NCBI GenBank assembly: GCA_037042915.1
Contig: CM073203.1
Coordinates: 2,728,001 to 2,792,000 of the forward strand
Length of the DNA: 64,000 nt
From: Auricularia sp. M13
Lineage: Eukaryota > Basidiomycota > Agaricomycetes > Auriculariales > Auriculariaceae
Reading direction: 5' to 3'
A model generated the notes under the pieces. The model had not been told where the DNA came from. It did no database searches and saw only the letters and a list, made by a program, of their open reading frames with translations. Positions 22,697-33,181 of this stretch are shown piece by piece. How positions within the stretch are numbered: the stretch's first letter is position 1; every line of letters starts with the position of its first letter. Made by a program: the position numbers and the translations under genes.

Positions 22697-24552
22697 ATGC
22701 ACCACCGCCAGCTGCCTGGCATGGCGCAATTCAGCGATCTGCCAGGCATTCAACGCTACGGGCATGGCACCTCTGGTGACGAGAATGGGGACGGGTCAGT
22801 CGTCAGCCACAGACCCGCACGGCAGCACGACGAGCACCGCTACACTGGACAGGCAGCATATCATCAATACCAACCGTCCGCGCAGCAGCAGTCACACACG
22901 CCCGAGCATTTTGCGCCCTCGCAACATCGCCGGCGGTCATCTGCCGTGTTCAGTGGTCACAATGGCGATTACGACGAGCAGGATCGTGAATCGTTGCATG
23001 GGGGCTCAGAAGGCTATCATGGTGCGTTGAAAATTGGTGTACTGCTATGCTGTCGATTAATATCTTGTGGCAGACGCGCAGCGGACCGCGCCACAATTTC
23101 GCGCACGCCCTCCCACACCGCCGTCTCCTCCCCGGCCTGCTCCTGCTCCGCCTGCGAACAACTCTGTGTCAATGTGCTCAGAGATGGCCGACAGGCTGAG
23201 CAGCAGCTTCGCTCTTTCCGATGGAGTGCGTCAAGAGATGCAACATTACGCCACAGTGAGCCCCGTCACCCGTCGTGATAGCGCGCAGAACGCCTGACAT
23301 TATCACAGCTTGTCGCGCCTCTCGTTCCGGCAGACTCGTACTCAAGAATCCTACTGCAGGCCACGCAATTTCGGCAGCTTCAGAATCAAGAACACATCAA
23401 GGACCATCTGTCAAGGCTCGAGGCAAAGACTGACGAGCTTCTCGGCCGAATCGAAAAGGCATGGGATATCACTGAAGCTCAGAAGGTCAGTTATTGTCAG
23501 AGCGGTGGACACTATTAACATACATGTTCAGACGGAGGTTCGTCGCATCGCGCGCGAGTTGATCTGCGACGCAAAGAGGACCGCGTACTCGCAGCTCCAC
23601 AGCGAGGTTCTGGTATGTTTTTGATAATTCTCTGGACTATGACGATGCTCAAACTTCTGTAGAAGCAGGTAAAACTCGAGAAAGCCAAGATTGGACTCTC
23701 GGAGGGTTTCTCAACCCGGGCACGCGAGTTGAAGGTCATCAGCTACATCAAAGAGGCTTGCTCGAGCATCCGCAATCATTATCGTCAGCACGTACGTCCA
23801 TCTAATCTTCTACCCGTAGATGCTGTTTCTCATTTCCGCTACTCTCGCTCAGATCGTGGCAGGCCTCGATGAGAAGTCCAAGCACCATGCCTCCTTGCCC
23901 GAGTTTGCGGCGTTCGTTGCGCTTCGCTACCTTCCCGCCGCGTCAACGGAGGGCTTCAATAAACACAACAAGCTCACCATCCATCTCGGAATCCTGGTAT
24001 GTCTCCCTGGCTGGCTTTCCTGTCCTGACGAAGAGGCTGATCACCGTTTGGTAGCGGCACATTGCCATGGAGAACTGGGCGATCATTCAGTCGGGCGATG
24101 GCGCGGACAACGATGAGAGCGACGACGAAAGCGGCGCCGCAGGCGACGATGGAACGGAACCGAGCGACACACCTGGGGATCCAGCTAGCAGGAAGCGCAA
24201 GAGGCAACCAGCACCGAAGTCACGCAAGGCCCACTGGTGGCCGTTTGTCAAGAACTGGTTCAAGGATAAGTACACCGAGCTTGGAACTGACCTGAAATCG
24301 CCTGGATGGAAGAGGTGTGTAGCATTTCTCATCGCAATTTCCCCTTCTGAGTATATCAGTTTTATTGAAGGTATAATGCAAGAGGAGATCACGCGCCACG
24401 GCGGTCGAAACGAGCTCGAGGGCGGTCAAGGAAGCACTGGCGTCGTCGCAACTCAGCGCAGTGGATCGGGTGGAGCCCAGACTCAGAGAGCTTCGAGTGC
24501 CATTGGAGAGGGAGCACTGTCACAGCTATTTGCTGGACCGTCTGGATCCTAG
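22697..24552 (+). CDS. Accessory protein of the CACTR-type element
   Basis: The second gene of the element. The start MHHRQLPGMAQFSDLPGIQ leads into a His/Gln-rich low-complexity region. It continues with a Pro-rich linker (RPPTPPSPPRPAPAPP) and a predicted coiled coil (QFRQLQNQEHIKDHLSRLEA, followed by KTDELLGRIEKAWDI). Helical blocks ELICDAKRTAYSQLHSEVL and LPEFAAFVALRYLPAASTEG follow, an acidic stretch (DNDESDDESGAAGDDG), a basic motif RKRKRQPAPKSRKAHWWPF and FVKNWFKDKYTELG. About seven short introns are needed. The arrangement of DNA-binding candidate, coiled coil and basic patch recalls the second protein of CACTA elements, which binds subterminal repeats. The role here is inferred from position only. 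Confidence 0.6.
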
Positions 24553-25540
24553 GGTATTTGTTGCTTGGACTGCTTTCGGGACGGTGACGACGCACTGACA
24601 AGATTACCACATCGACTAATTAGATCAATTATTGACTTACACTCATTAATAAATTCCTTATAATTGGATCGCAATATTGTGCTTTATAGTTGCAGTAACA
24701 GTCCTTCGGGCAGTTGTTCATTGTGAGCGACGGCGGCGACGCAACGAGGTCCGAGCGGAATTTGCCGAACAATTTTGTCCTCCCACCGTCGAGCAGCTTG
24801 CGCGCCACAGAGCCATCAGCCGTCCCGGGCACTTGAACCGCGCGTTGCGCGTGCGCGCCTGCTGCCTCCGTGCGCGCATGAAGTGTGCCAATGCTCATGA
24901 CGCCTCGGGCAAGTACAACACGAGCGGTGAGTTGCCCTTGGAAGTACTGCGCACATTCTGAAATGCCCTGCCAGAAAGCGTGATATATATAAACGAATAC
25001 CCCGCGTTTCGGTGCGCATCTTTCACCGCATACTTTTTTCTTGTGTTATGAACATCTGATCGTGTGACACGCTCTTTCCGCAGAGCGCGCTCAGCACACA
25101 TGTACACTGATAATCAGGTTGCTTTGCAGAACTTCTCATAGGGATCTCTGGTGCTCCTGGTTTCTGTCTTTTATGCTCAGGCTCTGTGATTACTCCTGGT
25201 GTTCTTGTCTGGCTATCCTGTCGTCCTGGCTGCACTCTGGCTTGCTGGCTGCTCTGCTCTGGGTGTTGCTCTCTGGTCTGTGAATCTAGGTCATGCTCGG
25301 GGCTCTTGTCTGTGGTTTCTGGACTTCACTTGGCTGAGAAACTCAGTCCTTGCTCACGGCTCGGAGAACGGTAACCAAGCTAGGGTGGTATGTTCTTTTG
25401 ATCTGTTTTTCTTGTATGACCACCATATGATATCATATCACATGTATTTAGTTCCTATATGATTTTTTTTCTGCGCAATTTTTCGTCTTGTGTTCAAAAT
25501 AAGTAAATCAACGAGAAGGCAACAGCTAAAGCCGGGCTGG
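24553..25540. other. Non-coding 3' region of the CACTR element
   Basis: No supported gene. A TATATATA motif at about 24982 and a strongly strand-asymmetric (C)TCTGG/CTGGCT-rich tract at 25150-25340 are present. The short frames in that tract are low-complexity Cys/Leu/Ser runs. Confidence 0.45.
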
Positions 25541-25569
25541 AGAGCATGCCGGCCGTACGTGCCGTCGGT

Positions 25570-25762
25570 GATATCCGAGCGAAAAGTCGCCAGGCGACGT
25601 TTCGGGGCTGCAGCTCGGCTGCGGATTGCTGCAAGTCGCCAGGTGGCGGTAGCTTGGTCACGGCCAGGGAGTCGCCGGGATGGGGGCCGAGCGACAGCCC
25701 GGGGGACGCCGCCGTGACGTCCCCCGGGCGACCTCCCGGCCGCAACCAGGGCTCTGGCAGTG
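25570..25762 (-). repeat. Right end and subterminal repeats of the CACTR element
   Basis: Contains several GTCGCCAGG/GTCGCCGGG repeats, an inverted GGGGGACGCCG/CGTCCCCCGG pair and the terminal CTGGCAGTG. Confidence 0.75.
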
Positions 25763-26129
25763 TAAGGAAGACTCTTGGAACACTTGGAGCGCCCCCGAAG
25801 AGTGCCAAGAGCTTCTGACTGACTTGAACTTCTGACCGAGCTGGGCAAAACGTAGTGGGAACTAAATATGGTACTTGTGCAAAGTTTGCTCAAGGCACAC
25901 GACCTCAAAACATGCGTGTTGCGCGCTCCGTGCGCACTCAGCGCCGCGTCATGCATTCAGTAACACTCAGGATACCATTGTGAAATTTCCATAGTAAACA
26001 ACAAGAGTCGTAAGATGTTCGTTACTGTAATGAAGGTATACATCGGGGAGCAACAATGCCATAGGAGGGCAATCGCGATGATGGCTCAGCATGGGCAGCG
26101 CTCGCTCACCCGAGCGTCTCTCAGCCCAT

Positions 26130-26569
26130 CTATGGTGTACGGTTCCAACAGATGAGCGAGACGCCGATGGTGACGACGCTGCCGATCACGAAGTAGTGGG
26201 ACACATAGATGACGAGGACGAGCCAAACGACCGAAAGAATTGCGCAGATGACGCTGAGGAGCCACCACCAAGAGAACGGCTGAGGTTGATCTGGTGGGAG
26301 AAGTCTGAAATACGGCTGCGGGTTGAATGCATGCACGATCGCGATGTGGGCACGTACGTTTCGTCCAATGGCAGTGCGTACGGATTGGGGCCGATTGTAT
26401 ACGGCGGCGATGCAGCCGCGGCATATAAGCGCATTTCTGCCTTTTCGTCGCTGCATTCGGGGACTTCATCGGCTCGCATTCTTTGGCGGCTCAAGAAGAA
26501 AACACACCCATACGCTGGAGGACCCCGCTCAAGGTCGACTCCAGTCTCCATGGCCATTTTTGTATCCAT
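26130..26569 (-). CDS. Small protein with a C-terminal membrane hairpin
   Basis: Three exons, about 110 residues. Exon 1 reads MDTKMAMETGVDLERGPPAYG. Intron 1 (GTGTGT...AATGCAG) leads to EKAEMRLYAAAASPPYTIG and PNPYALPLDE. Intron 2 (GTACGT...CCGCAG) leads to PYFRLLPPDQPQPFSWWW, then two closely spaced hydrophobic segments, WLLSVICAILSVVWLVLVIY and VIGSVVTIGVSLICW, ending NRTP. The cytosolic N-terminal half has Pro/Tyr motifs (PPAY, PPYT) of the kind recognised by WW domains. I do not recognise a family. A TATA box sits 66-75 bp upstream of the ATG. It lies about 370 bp beyond the CACTR element. Confidence 0.65.
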
Positions 26570-26634
26570 TAGGTCGTGAATGCGCGGACAAAGTAAGCAG
26601 CCCGGTCGACCAGCAGATGCGACATGTGCGGGCC

Positions 26635-26643
26635 TCTATATAG
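26635..26643 (-). promoter_or_regulatory. TATA box of the membrane-hairpin gene
   Basis: Palindrome-like CTATATAG, about 66-75 bp upstream of the start codon at 26569. Confidence 0.5.
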
Positions 26644-26659
26644 GTCATAGGTGGCACGT

Positions 26660-28155
26660 ATGTACTGCCTCTGTTACTGGCATATGTACCTTCGCAACTT
26701 CCAGCTTTCCAACGGAAGGTGCGACGTTTGCTATCACGGATTTGCACCGGATCGATCAGCAGAACAAACAATTGCCGAAAACGGACCACCGAAACCGCAA
26801 CAGCGCGTCTCGGGCGCGTTCTCAGCGTTCCCTGCACGAAGTCAGACGCCTTCGGGATACGGGGTCTCTAATCCCGGGTGTGCTTCGCTGGAGGCGAGGT
26901 GCCTCGATGAAGGACTACTTGCACAGGTTGCACAGCGATGCGATACCAGGGACTTGCCTGGGTTTCAGTGGCTGCGGCATTGCCACCACGGTAGACGGGT
27001 TGAGCATATAAACAAAACCACCAGCAAGTTGTTCCGTCTGTCGATGAGTGGCTGGAGTGGCCGACTCCCGTCGGAAGCGGGGTGTATCAGGTGATAGGCA
27101 CTGGCTTCCCGATGAGCGCCCTCTCATGCCTATGTAACTATCGTAGCAGAACGTCGAGGTCGCACTACAGCCTATGATCAGCGGCACAGCACCAGAAACG
27201 TTATGGATGTTCGATATCCCGCGGAAATGCGGTACTATCCATCACCTTCATATCGATGCTTGTATCGATTAACTAAACCCTGGTGCCTTCGGTGTGCACG
27301 GTCTTCGAAGCCCTGCGGGTGGTGTATTCTATCTGTAACGGCAGCGCCGATCCAATCTCAGCATTCTAGTGGACGGGGAAAGCGGCAGCGAAACGCGAAG
27401 CCCGCATTGCCGGGATCCTCACACCTCACACCTTCCCTGCGATGCTCTGTGGCACGCAGGCAAACAGGTGCGGAAGCACCGTGAAAGAGGGAACATATGT
27501 CCACATCCTATTTTCCTCAGCACAGGCTGTGTGCCAAATGTGTAAGCTATCTATGAAGGAACTACTGCCAGTGAGAGTTTGACTTACCCAACTCCTCGTA
27601 CTTAGCAGGACGCGCGCCTCTGTCGGCTTCGCCGTCTCGAATTCGCAACCAAAGCACGCTAACGAAGGTCGCAATGGCTGCTACTACCGTAACGCGACGG
27701 CCATGGAAAGCGTCTTGATCGAACTTCGTGCGCGTATGTTGAATTGGACTGACTCATCGATCGCAACGTCTCTTGCTTTGCGCAGATTCAGGAGCCTGTC
27801 GGACGTCAGCCCCAGCAGATCGTCCCCTGGCAGCCTTGCCGTCTCACCGAGAACACCAATGCGGTGGGTCTGCCATGCAACGTATGCGTCCAACTTCTGC
27901 GGCCTCAGCGTCGACTTTAAGCACAGGGCTTTGTTGCCACTCAAACAGATTCTCGACAACGACAGCACAAATACATACATACATACATACATATTGGCCA
28001 TTACTGCATTGCATTAGAATTACATCTACTGATAGAATATTTCAGCACTCCTTGAAGGTCGTGTCGTGAGTCATAAAAGCCGTTTCAGACAAGTGAAGCA
28101 GTATGTTCACGGTCGAGGGGCAAGCTCAAACGCGGGCCCCTTGACGTTCGCGCTC
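26660..28155. other. Intergenic region, 1.5 kb
   Basis: Only short overlapping frames on both strands, none with motifs. It contains an ATAC microsatellite at 27971. Confidence 0.4.
27971..27993. repeat. ATAC microsatellite
   Basis: Five to six tandem ATAC units. Confidence 0.9.
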
Positions 28156-29240
28156 TCAGAGTCCCAGGAATGAGTCCGCAGCATGATTGGCACGCACGTC
28201 TCGCCAACGCGAACGAGGTACTATAAATACGGATACAGCAATGAGCAACTGCGACCGCGACGCCACCGGGGGATTCAATCTCACCTTGACGTATACGCTG
28301 CCGGCCACACTCCACGTCACCTCGCCCGGACACGCAGGCAGCGTTCCGTGGCTATCGTCCGCGCTCGCGCTGGCGATGACGACTGCGCGCGGCGCCCAGT
28401 CGTCCACGCGCGCGCAGACGTGGCGCACGAGCTCTATTCGGGGCACGCTGCTGCTGTCACAGCCAGCGGGCAGCTCGACGGCGAAGGGCAACGCGTCGCA
28501 CGCGGCGTGCGTCGTGTCCGGCAACAGCAGCACCGCGCCCGCTGGATGATGCAGGGGCGTGCGGTGCCAGGAGGACGTGTTGGGCGACCCCGAATCGAGC
28601 GTGAGCGGCTCTGGGGGTTTGAGCGGTACCGGGATGACGCATTTCGGGAGGTACAGGATTTCGCACTCGACGCTGCGCCAGAGCTCAACGATGCTGTCAC
28701 AGTCTTCGATGTAATGCTTACCGTTCTTTGCGCCGGAAAGCCAGCAGGGGCGGGTGAACCACCACGCGGACAGAGTAGCGCACATGGATTCCCAGTCCGT
28801 CCGTCAGACGCGCCGTGCTGGGCGGAAGCACGAAAGTGGGCTGCGACGGCAGGCGGAAGGAGAAGTCGATAAGCTCGCCGCATTTGGCGACGGGGAAGAC
28901 CTGGATGACGCGCAGCAGCTCGACGTCGAGCGAGCGCGCACGCGACAGGGTGGACATTCGCCCCATCAACTGCACCACTGAGCGTCAGCGGCCAATACAA
29001 GCCTCATCGCTGCGAACGTACAGTGATCACAGCATGGCCTCCTCCAGCCTCTGGGCTGACGCGTACAGAGCCCCGTACGTGCGCGTTAGCACCATATGCC
29101 GGCAAATGCGTGGGCCAGCGTCTCGGGCCTAGTGAGAGCTCCAGGGCCTGTCCACGTAGGACGTGTGCGGCACCGGCCTTATACGGCGGCGGCGGTGCAG
29201 TGTAGTCGGCTTGGCGTAGCAGCACGGGGGAAGGGTACAT
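28156..29240 (-). CDS. Arrestin-like domain protein
   Basis: Three exons. Exon 1 opens MYPSPVLLRQADYTAPPPPY followed by LRGQALELSLGPRRWPTHLP and VRGSVRVSPEAGGGHAVIT, the beta-sheet start of the arrestin N-domain. After an intron ending GTGCAG come LMGRMSTLSRARSLDVELLR and CGELIDFSFRLPSQPTFVLP. These end in the arrestin-type strand HVRYSVRVVVH. Intron 2 (GTAAGC...GCGCAG) joins FRRKER to VECEILYLPKC. The remaining region has PFAVELPAGCDSSSVPRIEL and SVYVKVRLNPPVA. Fungal arrestin-like proteins are adaptors for ubiquitin ligases or endocytosis of transporters, but no PPxY motif for Nedd4/Rsp5 binding was seen except the N-terminal PPPPY. The gene is divergent from panB, with about 390 bp between starts. 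The family is likely, the role open. Confidence 0.65.
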
Positions 29241-29633
29241 GGCGTCGGGGTGGGATGGAGCTCATGAGGCCTCGCGCTGTATAAGCACCTGCCAGCACTG
29301 AACCCGGCATGGGCGTGCCGCCAGCAGGGCGTCTTCGGATGACAGCCATTGGACGAAGCAGCCAGCGCCTGCGCCTTCTGCGATTGGGAAGGGGCTCGAC
29401 ATCCGGCGAGAGCGGCGAGGCGCGCTCTAGGAACCGCCGTCTAGACGCGCACGTGAGGCGCGGCGGCCGTCGGTGATACAGGCCCGATGCGCCGACGCAA
29501 GCGCGCCATGCTGTGCCCCGGCGCCAGCACGGCACGTGAAAGCATCCGGCGAGCGCCGGGCCCGCATGGCGCTGCCGGAGCTTGCACGACATTCATGCGC
29601 AGTCCGAGCGCGAAAATGCGACCCCCACCGACG

Positions 29634-30684
29634 ATGTTGGCTGCGATTGCGAGACAGCGCGTGCTGGCGCCCCAGCTGCGCCGCTGGATGAGCGTGCGGC
29701 CCGTGAGCCCGGCGACGACGGAGGGTACGTGGCAATCGCATCATAATCGCCTCATCGCCAAATCGCGTCGTACGACCATCCCGTGACTCACTCATCGCAG
29801 CCCACAGGCCCAAGGTCACCGTGCACGCCTTGCAGCAGCTGGTCGCCGCGCAGAGCCGCGTCGCGGTGCTGACGGCGTACGACTACCCGACGGGCGGCCG
29901 CTCGGATCGCGCGGGTGCGGACATCACGCTCGTGGGCGACTCCCTGGCGCAGGTCGCGCTCGGCTACCCCAGCACGACGCGTCTCTCGCTCGACGCGATG
30001 GTGCACCATACCGCCGCGGTCTCCCGGGGCACGGCGCGCGCGTTCCTGGTGGCGGACATGCCCTTCGGCACGCACCCGACGCCGGAGGACGGCGTGCGCG
30101 CGGCGGTGCGGCTCGTGCGCGAGGGCGGCGCGGACGCCGTAAAGCTCGAGGGCGGCAGCGAGGTCGCGCCCGTCGTCGCCGCGCTGGTGAGCAACGGCAT
30201 CCCGGTCGTGGGCCACGTTGGCCTGCTGCCCACGCGCGCGGCGCAGACAGGCTTCCGCGTGCAAGCGCGCACCGCGGAGAGCGCCCTGCGCGTCCTGCGC
30301 GACGCGCGCGCCGTCGCCGACGCCGGCGCATTTGCGTTCGTGTTGGAGGCCATCCCGCACCGCGTCGCGCGGCTTGCGACCGGCCTGCTGAACCGCCGCG
30401 GCGTGTTCACCATCGGCATCGGCGCGGGTCCGGACTGCAACGGGCAGGTGCTCGTCTGCGCAGATGCGCTGGGAGAGTGGAGAGGACACCAAGCTAAGTT
30501 CGTGCGGCGCTTTGCGGAGGTGGGCGATGCAGCAGAGGAGGGCTCGCGGGCGTACGTGGCTGCCGTCAAGGACGGATCGTTCCCCGACGCGAAGAAGGAA
30601 GGGTACGAGATAGGCGAAGACGAGTGGGAGCGGTTGAAGACAATGCTCGCCGAGAGCGAGCCTGACATAGTAGCGCCTGAGTAG
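29634..30684 (+). CDS. panB: 3-methyl-2-oxobutanoate hydroxymethyltransferase
   Basis: Ketopantoate hydroxymethyltransferase: it transfers a hydroxymethyl group from methylenetetrahydrofolate to 2-oxoisovalerate, the first committed step of pantothenate and CoA synthesis. Exon 1 (29634-29724) encodes an arginine-rich leader, MLAAIARQRVLAPQLRRWMS, that fits a mitochondrial presequence. An intron (29725-29800, GTACGT...TCGCAG) joins it to RPKVTVHALQQ. The core is one exon of about 290 residues with AVLTAYDYPTG, DITLVGDSLAQVALGY, FLVADMPFGTH, AVKLEGGSE, PVVGHVGLLP, FVLEAIPH and TIGIGAGPDCNGQVLV. These contain the metal-binding Asp residues and the substrate Lys-x-Glu and Glu of the PanB TIM barrel. 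Length is normal for the family. An upstream ATG at 29616 is an alternative start. Confidence 0.93.
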
Positions 30685-31744
30685 GGTAATTTGCCGTGAA
30701 TTACGTTGCTATGATGGGCAGCCTGGCGCACATCGGAGCGACGTTTATCAGCTCCCGCAAAGACGTGTTCAAAGTTCAGGCTGGAAAGCGGCGAGACGAG
30801 TCAGATGAAGTGACCTGAGTGGGCCCGGACAGTGGCGACTGTGGCGAGCTCCACAGGCCAGGGCCACGCGTCTGGGTGATGATAGGCTAGCCAGCACTCG
30901 AACTTCGCTGCAAGAATAGAGAGACTGCTGCAAGGTCACAAGCGATGTCTTCTCGAGCTGCAACGAAGCCAGAGCCTAGGAAGCCAGCAGTACGATAGGC
31001 ATCTTTCAGGCGCAAGCCTGACAGCCATTCTCCAGAAATTTTCGGAAAGCACCAGCAGATAATTCCACAGGCGCATCCATTCGGAGTTAGCACGCGTATC
31101 CATTAGCAGGGTAGGTGTACGGCAGAGCGTGACAGTGCTTGAGCCAACGAGGGAGTGTCGAGCAGTTGAACCGCAGTTGAACCGCGCTGAAGAGTCGAAA
31201 TGGCGGAGTTGAAACGCGTCCCTGCTTTTGCCTCCTGCCATCCTCGTGGCGCGGATCCTCTTCAATACACTCCCGTCAATGGTTTGACACGCTGTTACTG
31301 CTTGAGGAATCCGCGGAAAACTTAGACCGAGCTCATTGTACACAGAGCAGAACTAGTAGATGACAGGCCAAGCGGACAGTATGACTTGAGATACCTGCTC
31401 AGGAAAGATTTTCTGGACGGATACCAAGCTTGAAGTAATGAGCAGGCCGACGGTCTCTCTGCGTAGTGCGCGTTGCCTGTGCAACGGCGCACGTCCGAGG
31501 CCAGCCAGCACCGCGCTGGGAGGCGAACCTTGCTTCCTGCGGGAGAACTGAATGTTTTCATAGTATCATGTAGACTTGTCGACCCATCTCGGGATCGTCT
31601 CACCACTGCCCTCTAGCCTGGATAAATGACCGCGAAGGCCTCGCAAACCGTCCTTTCCGAATCGTAGAAAGTTATTGACGAAAGGCACTGCAATGAGTTC
31701 CCGCATCTGGGTCATAAACATTCGTATGAGGGAAACCTGAGCGA
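30685..31744. other. Intergenic region, 1.06 kb
   Basis: Minus-strand frames (30936-31343, 31322-31606) have no recognisable motifs. No repeat pair or RNA gene was seen. Confidence 0.4.
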
Positions 31745-32198
31745 TCATATGATACATATATTGTTCCGAGAGCACTTGAATGACCGGACGTTCGTGCCTG
31801 TGTTGACGTTCTACGATTTTGATTCTAACAAGTCAGCAAATAAAACATGCAATTGCCCAGTGCGCACCTGGCACTGACCGTGCTGGTCGGAGAACGAGAA
31901 GCGGCGCGTGAACTTCTCGTTCGGGCATCCGGCCTCCGCGTACATCGTCACGCAGTGTTCTCCCGTGTTGGCTTGAACCTGAGCGTGTCGGAGAAAGGCG
32001 AGAGAGCGTCAGTGGAGACTCTGAGTCGCTGCAGGTGCATACCCGGAAGGAGTGGCGGTCGTCGAACGAGTGGCACGAGTCGTCGCAGTTGACCTCTTTG
32101 CCAGCATTACCGTTGCAGCTGCTGCCGCTGAACGCCTTGATGGCGTTTACCGGCACGAAGAGCGCGAGCGCGGTGAGGAAGATGGATGAGACACGCAT
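31745..32198 (-). CDS. Small secreted eight-cysteine protein, copy 1
   Basis: Three exons, about 110 residues. The signal peptide MRVSSIFLTALALFVPVNA is followed by IKAFSGSSCNGNAGKEVNCD and DSCHSFDDRHSFR. Intron 1 (GTATGC...GCTCAG) leads to VQANTGEHCVTMYAEAGCP and a Phe/Arg block ending HGQCQ. Intron 2 leads to a short last exon, NVNTGTNVRSFKCSRNNICII; the acceptor used is CGTAG just before AACGTC, chosen because it reproduces the paralogue exactly. The mature protein has eight cysteines (C..C..C..C..C..C..C..C), probably four disulfides. This size, signal peptide and cysteine content are those of fungal secreted effectors or defence peptides; function is not known. A paralogue at 34575 is in the opposite orientation. 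Confidence 0.85.
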
Positions 32199-33181
32199 GA
32201 GTGTGAGAAACTCGAAGGCTGACGCGAGTGGGTGGGCAGGCTGAGAATGAGCGACTCGGGTGCCAGTGGAGAAAGTCTACCCATGCAGCGATTCACGAGA
32301 CTTTTAAACAACATGACGGCATACACAGAGATCTCGATTCGAGACAGCCCGCTTCTTGCACAGGATCACATGCTGCGCGCGTGTGTCCCTCAAAGGCCCC
32401 GCAAAGACGAGAGGATTCGCTTTGTGAAGTCATTGAATGTTAGCTGTATGATGCTACTTGCGGCGGTCGCGACTCTGAGCTCATAGCCCAATTATCTTCA
32501 TCTGTAACGTCTACAGCGAAGAAATAATAGCCGCAACAGCGAGACCGAGAGCAAAGAGAGTACCCCGAGAGGACCGGACGCCTAGCGATCAGGATCAACA
32601 TACCCAGGCCGGTACCGTTGAACAGACGAGAACAGACCGCAGTTGAATACCAATTGCATACAGTGACCAGGCAGCGTGCCAGCAGCATGTGCGAGTCCGC
32701 GCGTGAGTAGATGGGTGTTTCGAAGCATCGAGGTCACAAGAATATCATGGCGCTGAAAAAAAAACTTGGAGGTTGGACGGAGGCAAGAGGCGGAGTTGGA
32801 ACACGCGTCGTCTGGTTGCCTTCACCTTCAAACCTCGTGCATAACAGGCTGCTTGCTCAGGGCGCCGTTTCATACTACTTTGTGCTACTATGAACTAGTC
32901 TTTGAAGGCTATTTTCGCGACGGTTCTATGGATTCTGGCGTCCAATAGGGCTTGATATGCGAACAGCATATGCATACTGGACTCGCCGCTGCTGTCTTCC
33001 CTGCTTCGCTTTCTGAGCTCATGGCGCACAGCTAGACTATTTTACGCGTTATAATGCCACAGAGATGCGTTCCCTGGTACTCCCTCGGTGGCTCGCTATG
33101 CTTCAACTACGCAAACGTCTCCGCATTGATCTCTCTGACCGATTCTAACTGATACCCTGGGGCCACGTACATTCACGGCGA
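32199..33181. other. Intergenic region, 0.98 kb
   Basis: No gene supported. Short frames only, plus a poly-A run near 32757. Confidence 0.4.

Larger units (their letters stand above)
17279..25762. mobile_element. CACTR-type two-gene DNA transposon, 8484 bp
   Basis: The left end is CACTGCCAG (17279-17287) and the right end is its exact inverse CTGGCAGTG (25754-25762). Both are flanked outside by TA (17277-17278 and 25763-25764), a possible 2-bp target duplication. Further in, the two ends share imperfect inverted blocks, including GCGGCCGGG, AATCCGCAGCC and CCGAAACGTCGCCTGGC, the last repeated as GTCGCC-T/A-GGCGAC variants, as expected for transposase-binding subterminal repeats. Two genes lie inside in the same orientation: a transposase (17644-21892) and a proline-rich coiled-coil protein (22697-24552). 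CACTR termini with two genes match the CACTA/Mirage/Plavaka (CMC) group; assignment within it is uncertain because the usual CACTA duplication is 3 bp. Confidence 0.82.

Noticed and set aside
25186-25374. Cys/Leu-rich 62-codon frame in the CACTR element
   Set aside because: Comes from a CTGGCT-type low-complexity tract; no signal peptide or conserved spacing.
26580-27094. Overlapping plus-strand frames downstream of the membrane-hairpin gene start
   Set aside because: Two frames compete, neither has a motif, and the region contains the promoter of the minus-strand gene.
29179-29819. Minus-strand Arg-rich frames upstream of panB
   Set aside because: High-GC shadow frames over the divergent promoter region and the panB leader exon.
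29788-30492. Minus-strand 234-codon frame opposite panB
   Set aside because: Antisense shadow of a well-conserved enzyme.
30936-31606. Minus-strand frames between panB and the secreted protein
   Set aside because: No family motif, no clear start context, and no paralogous support.
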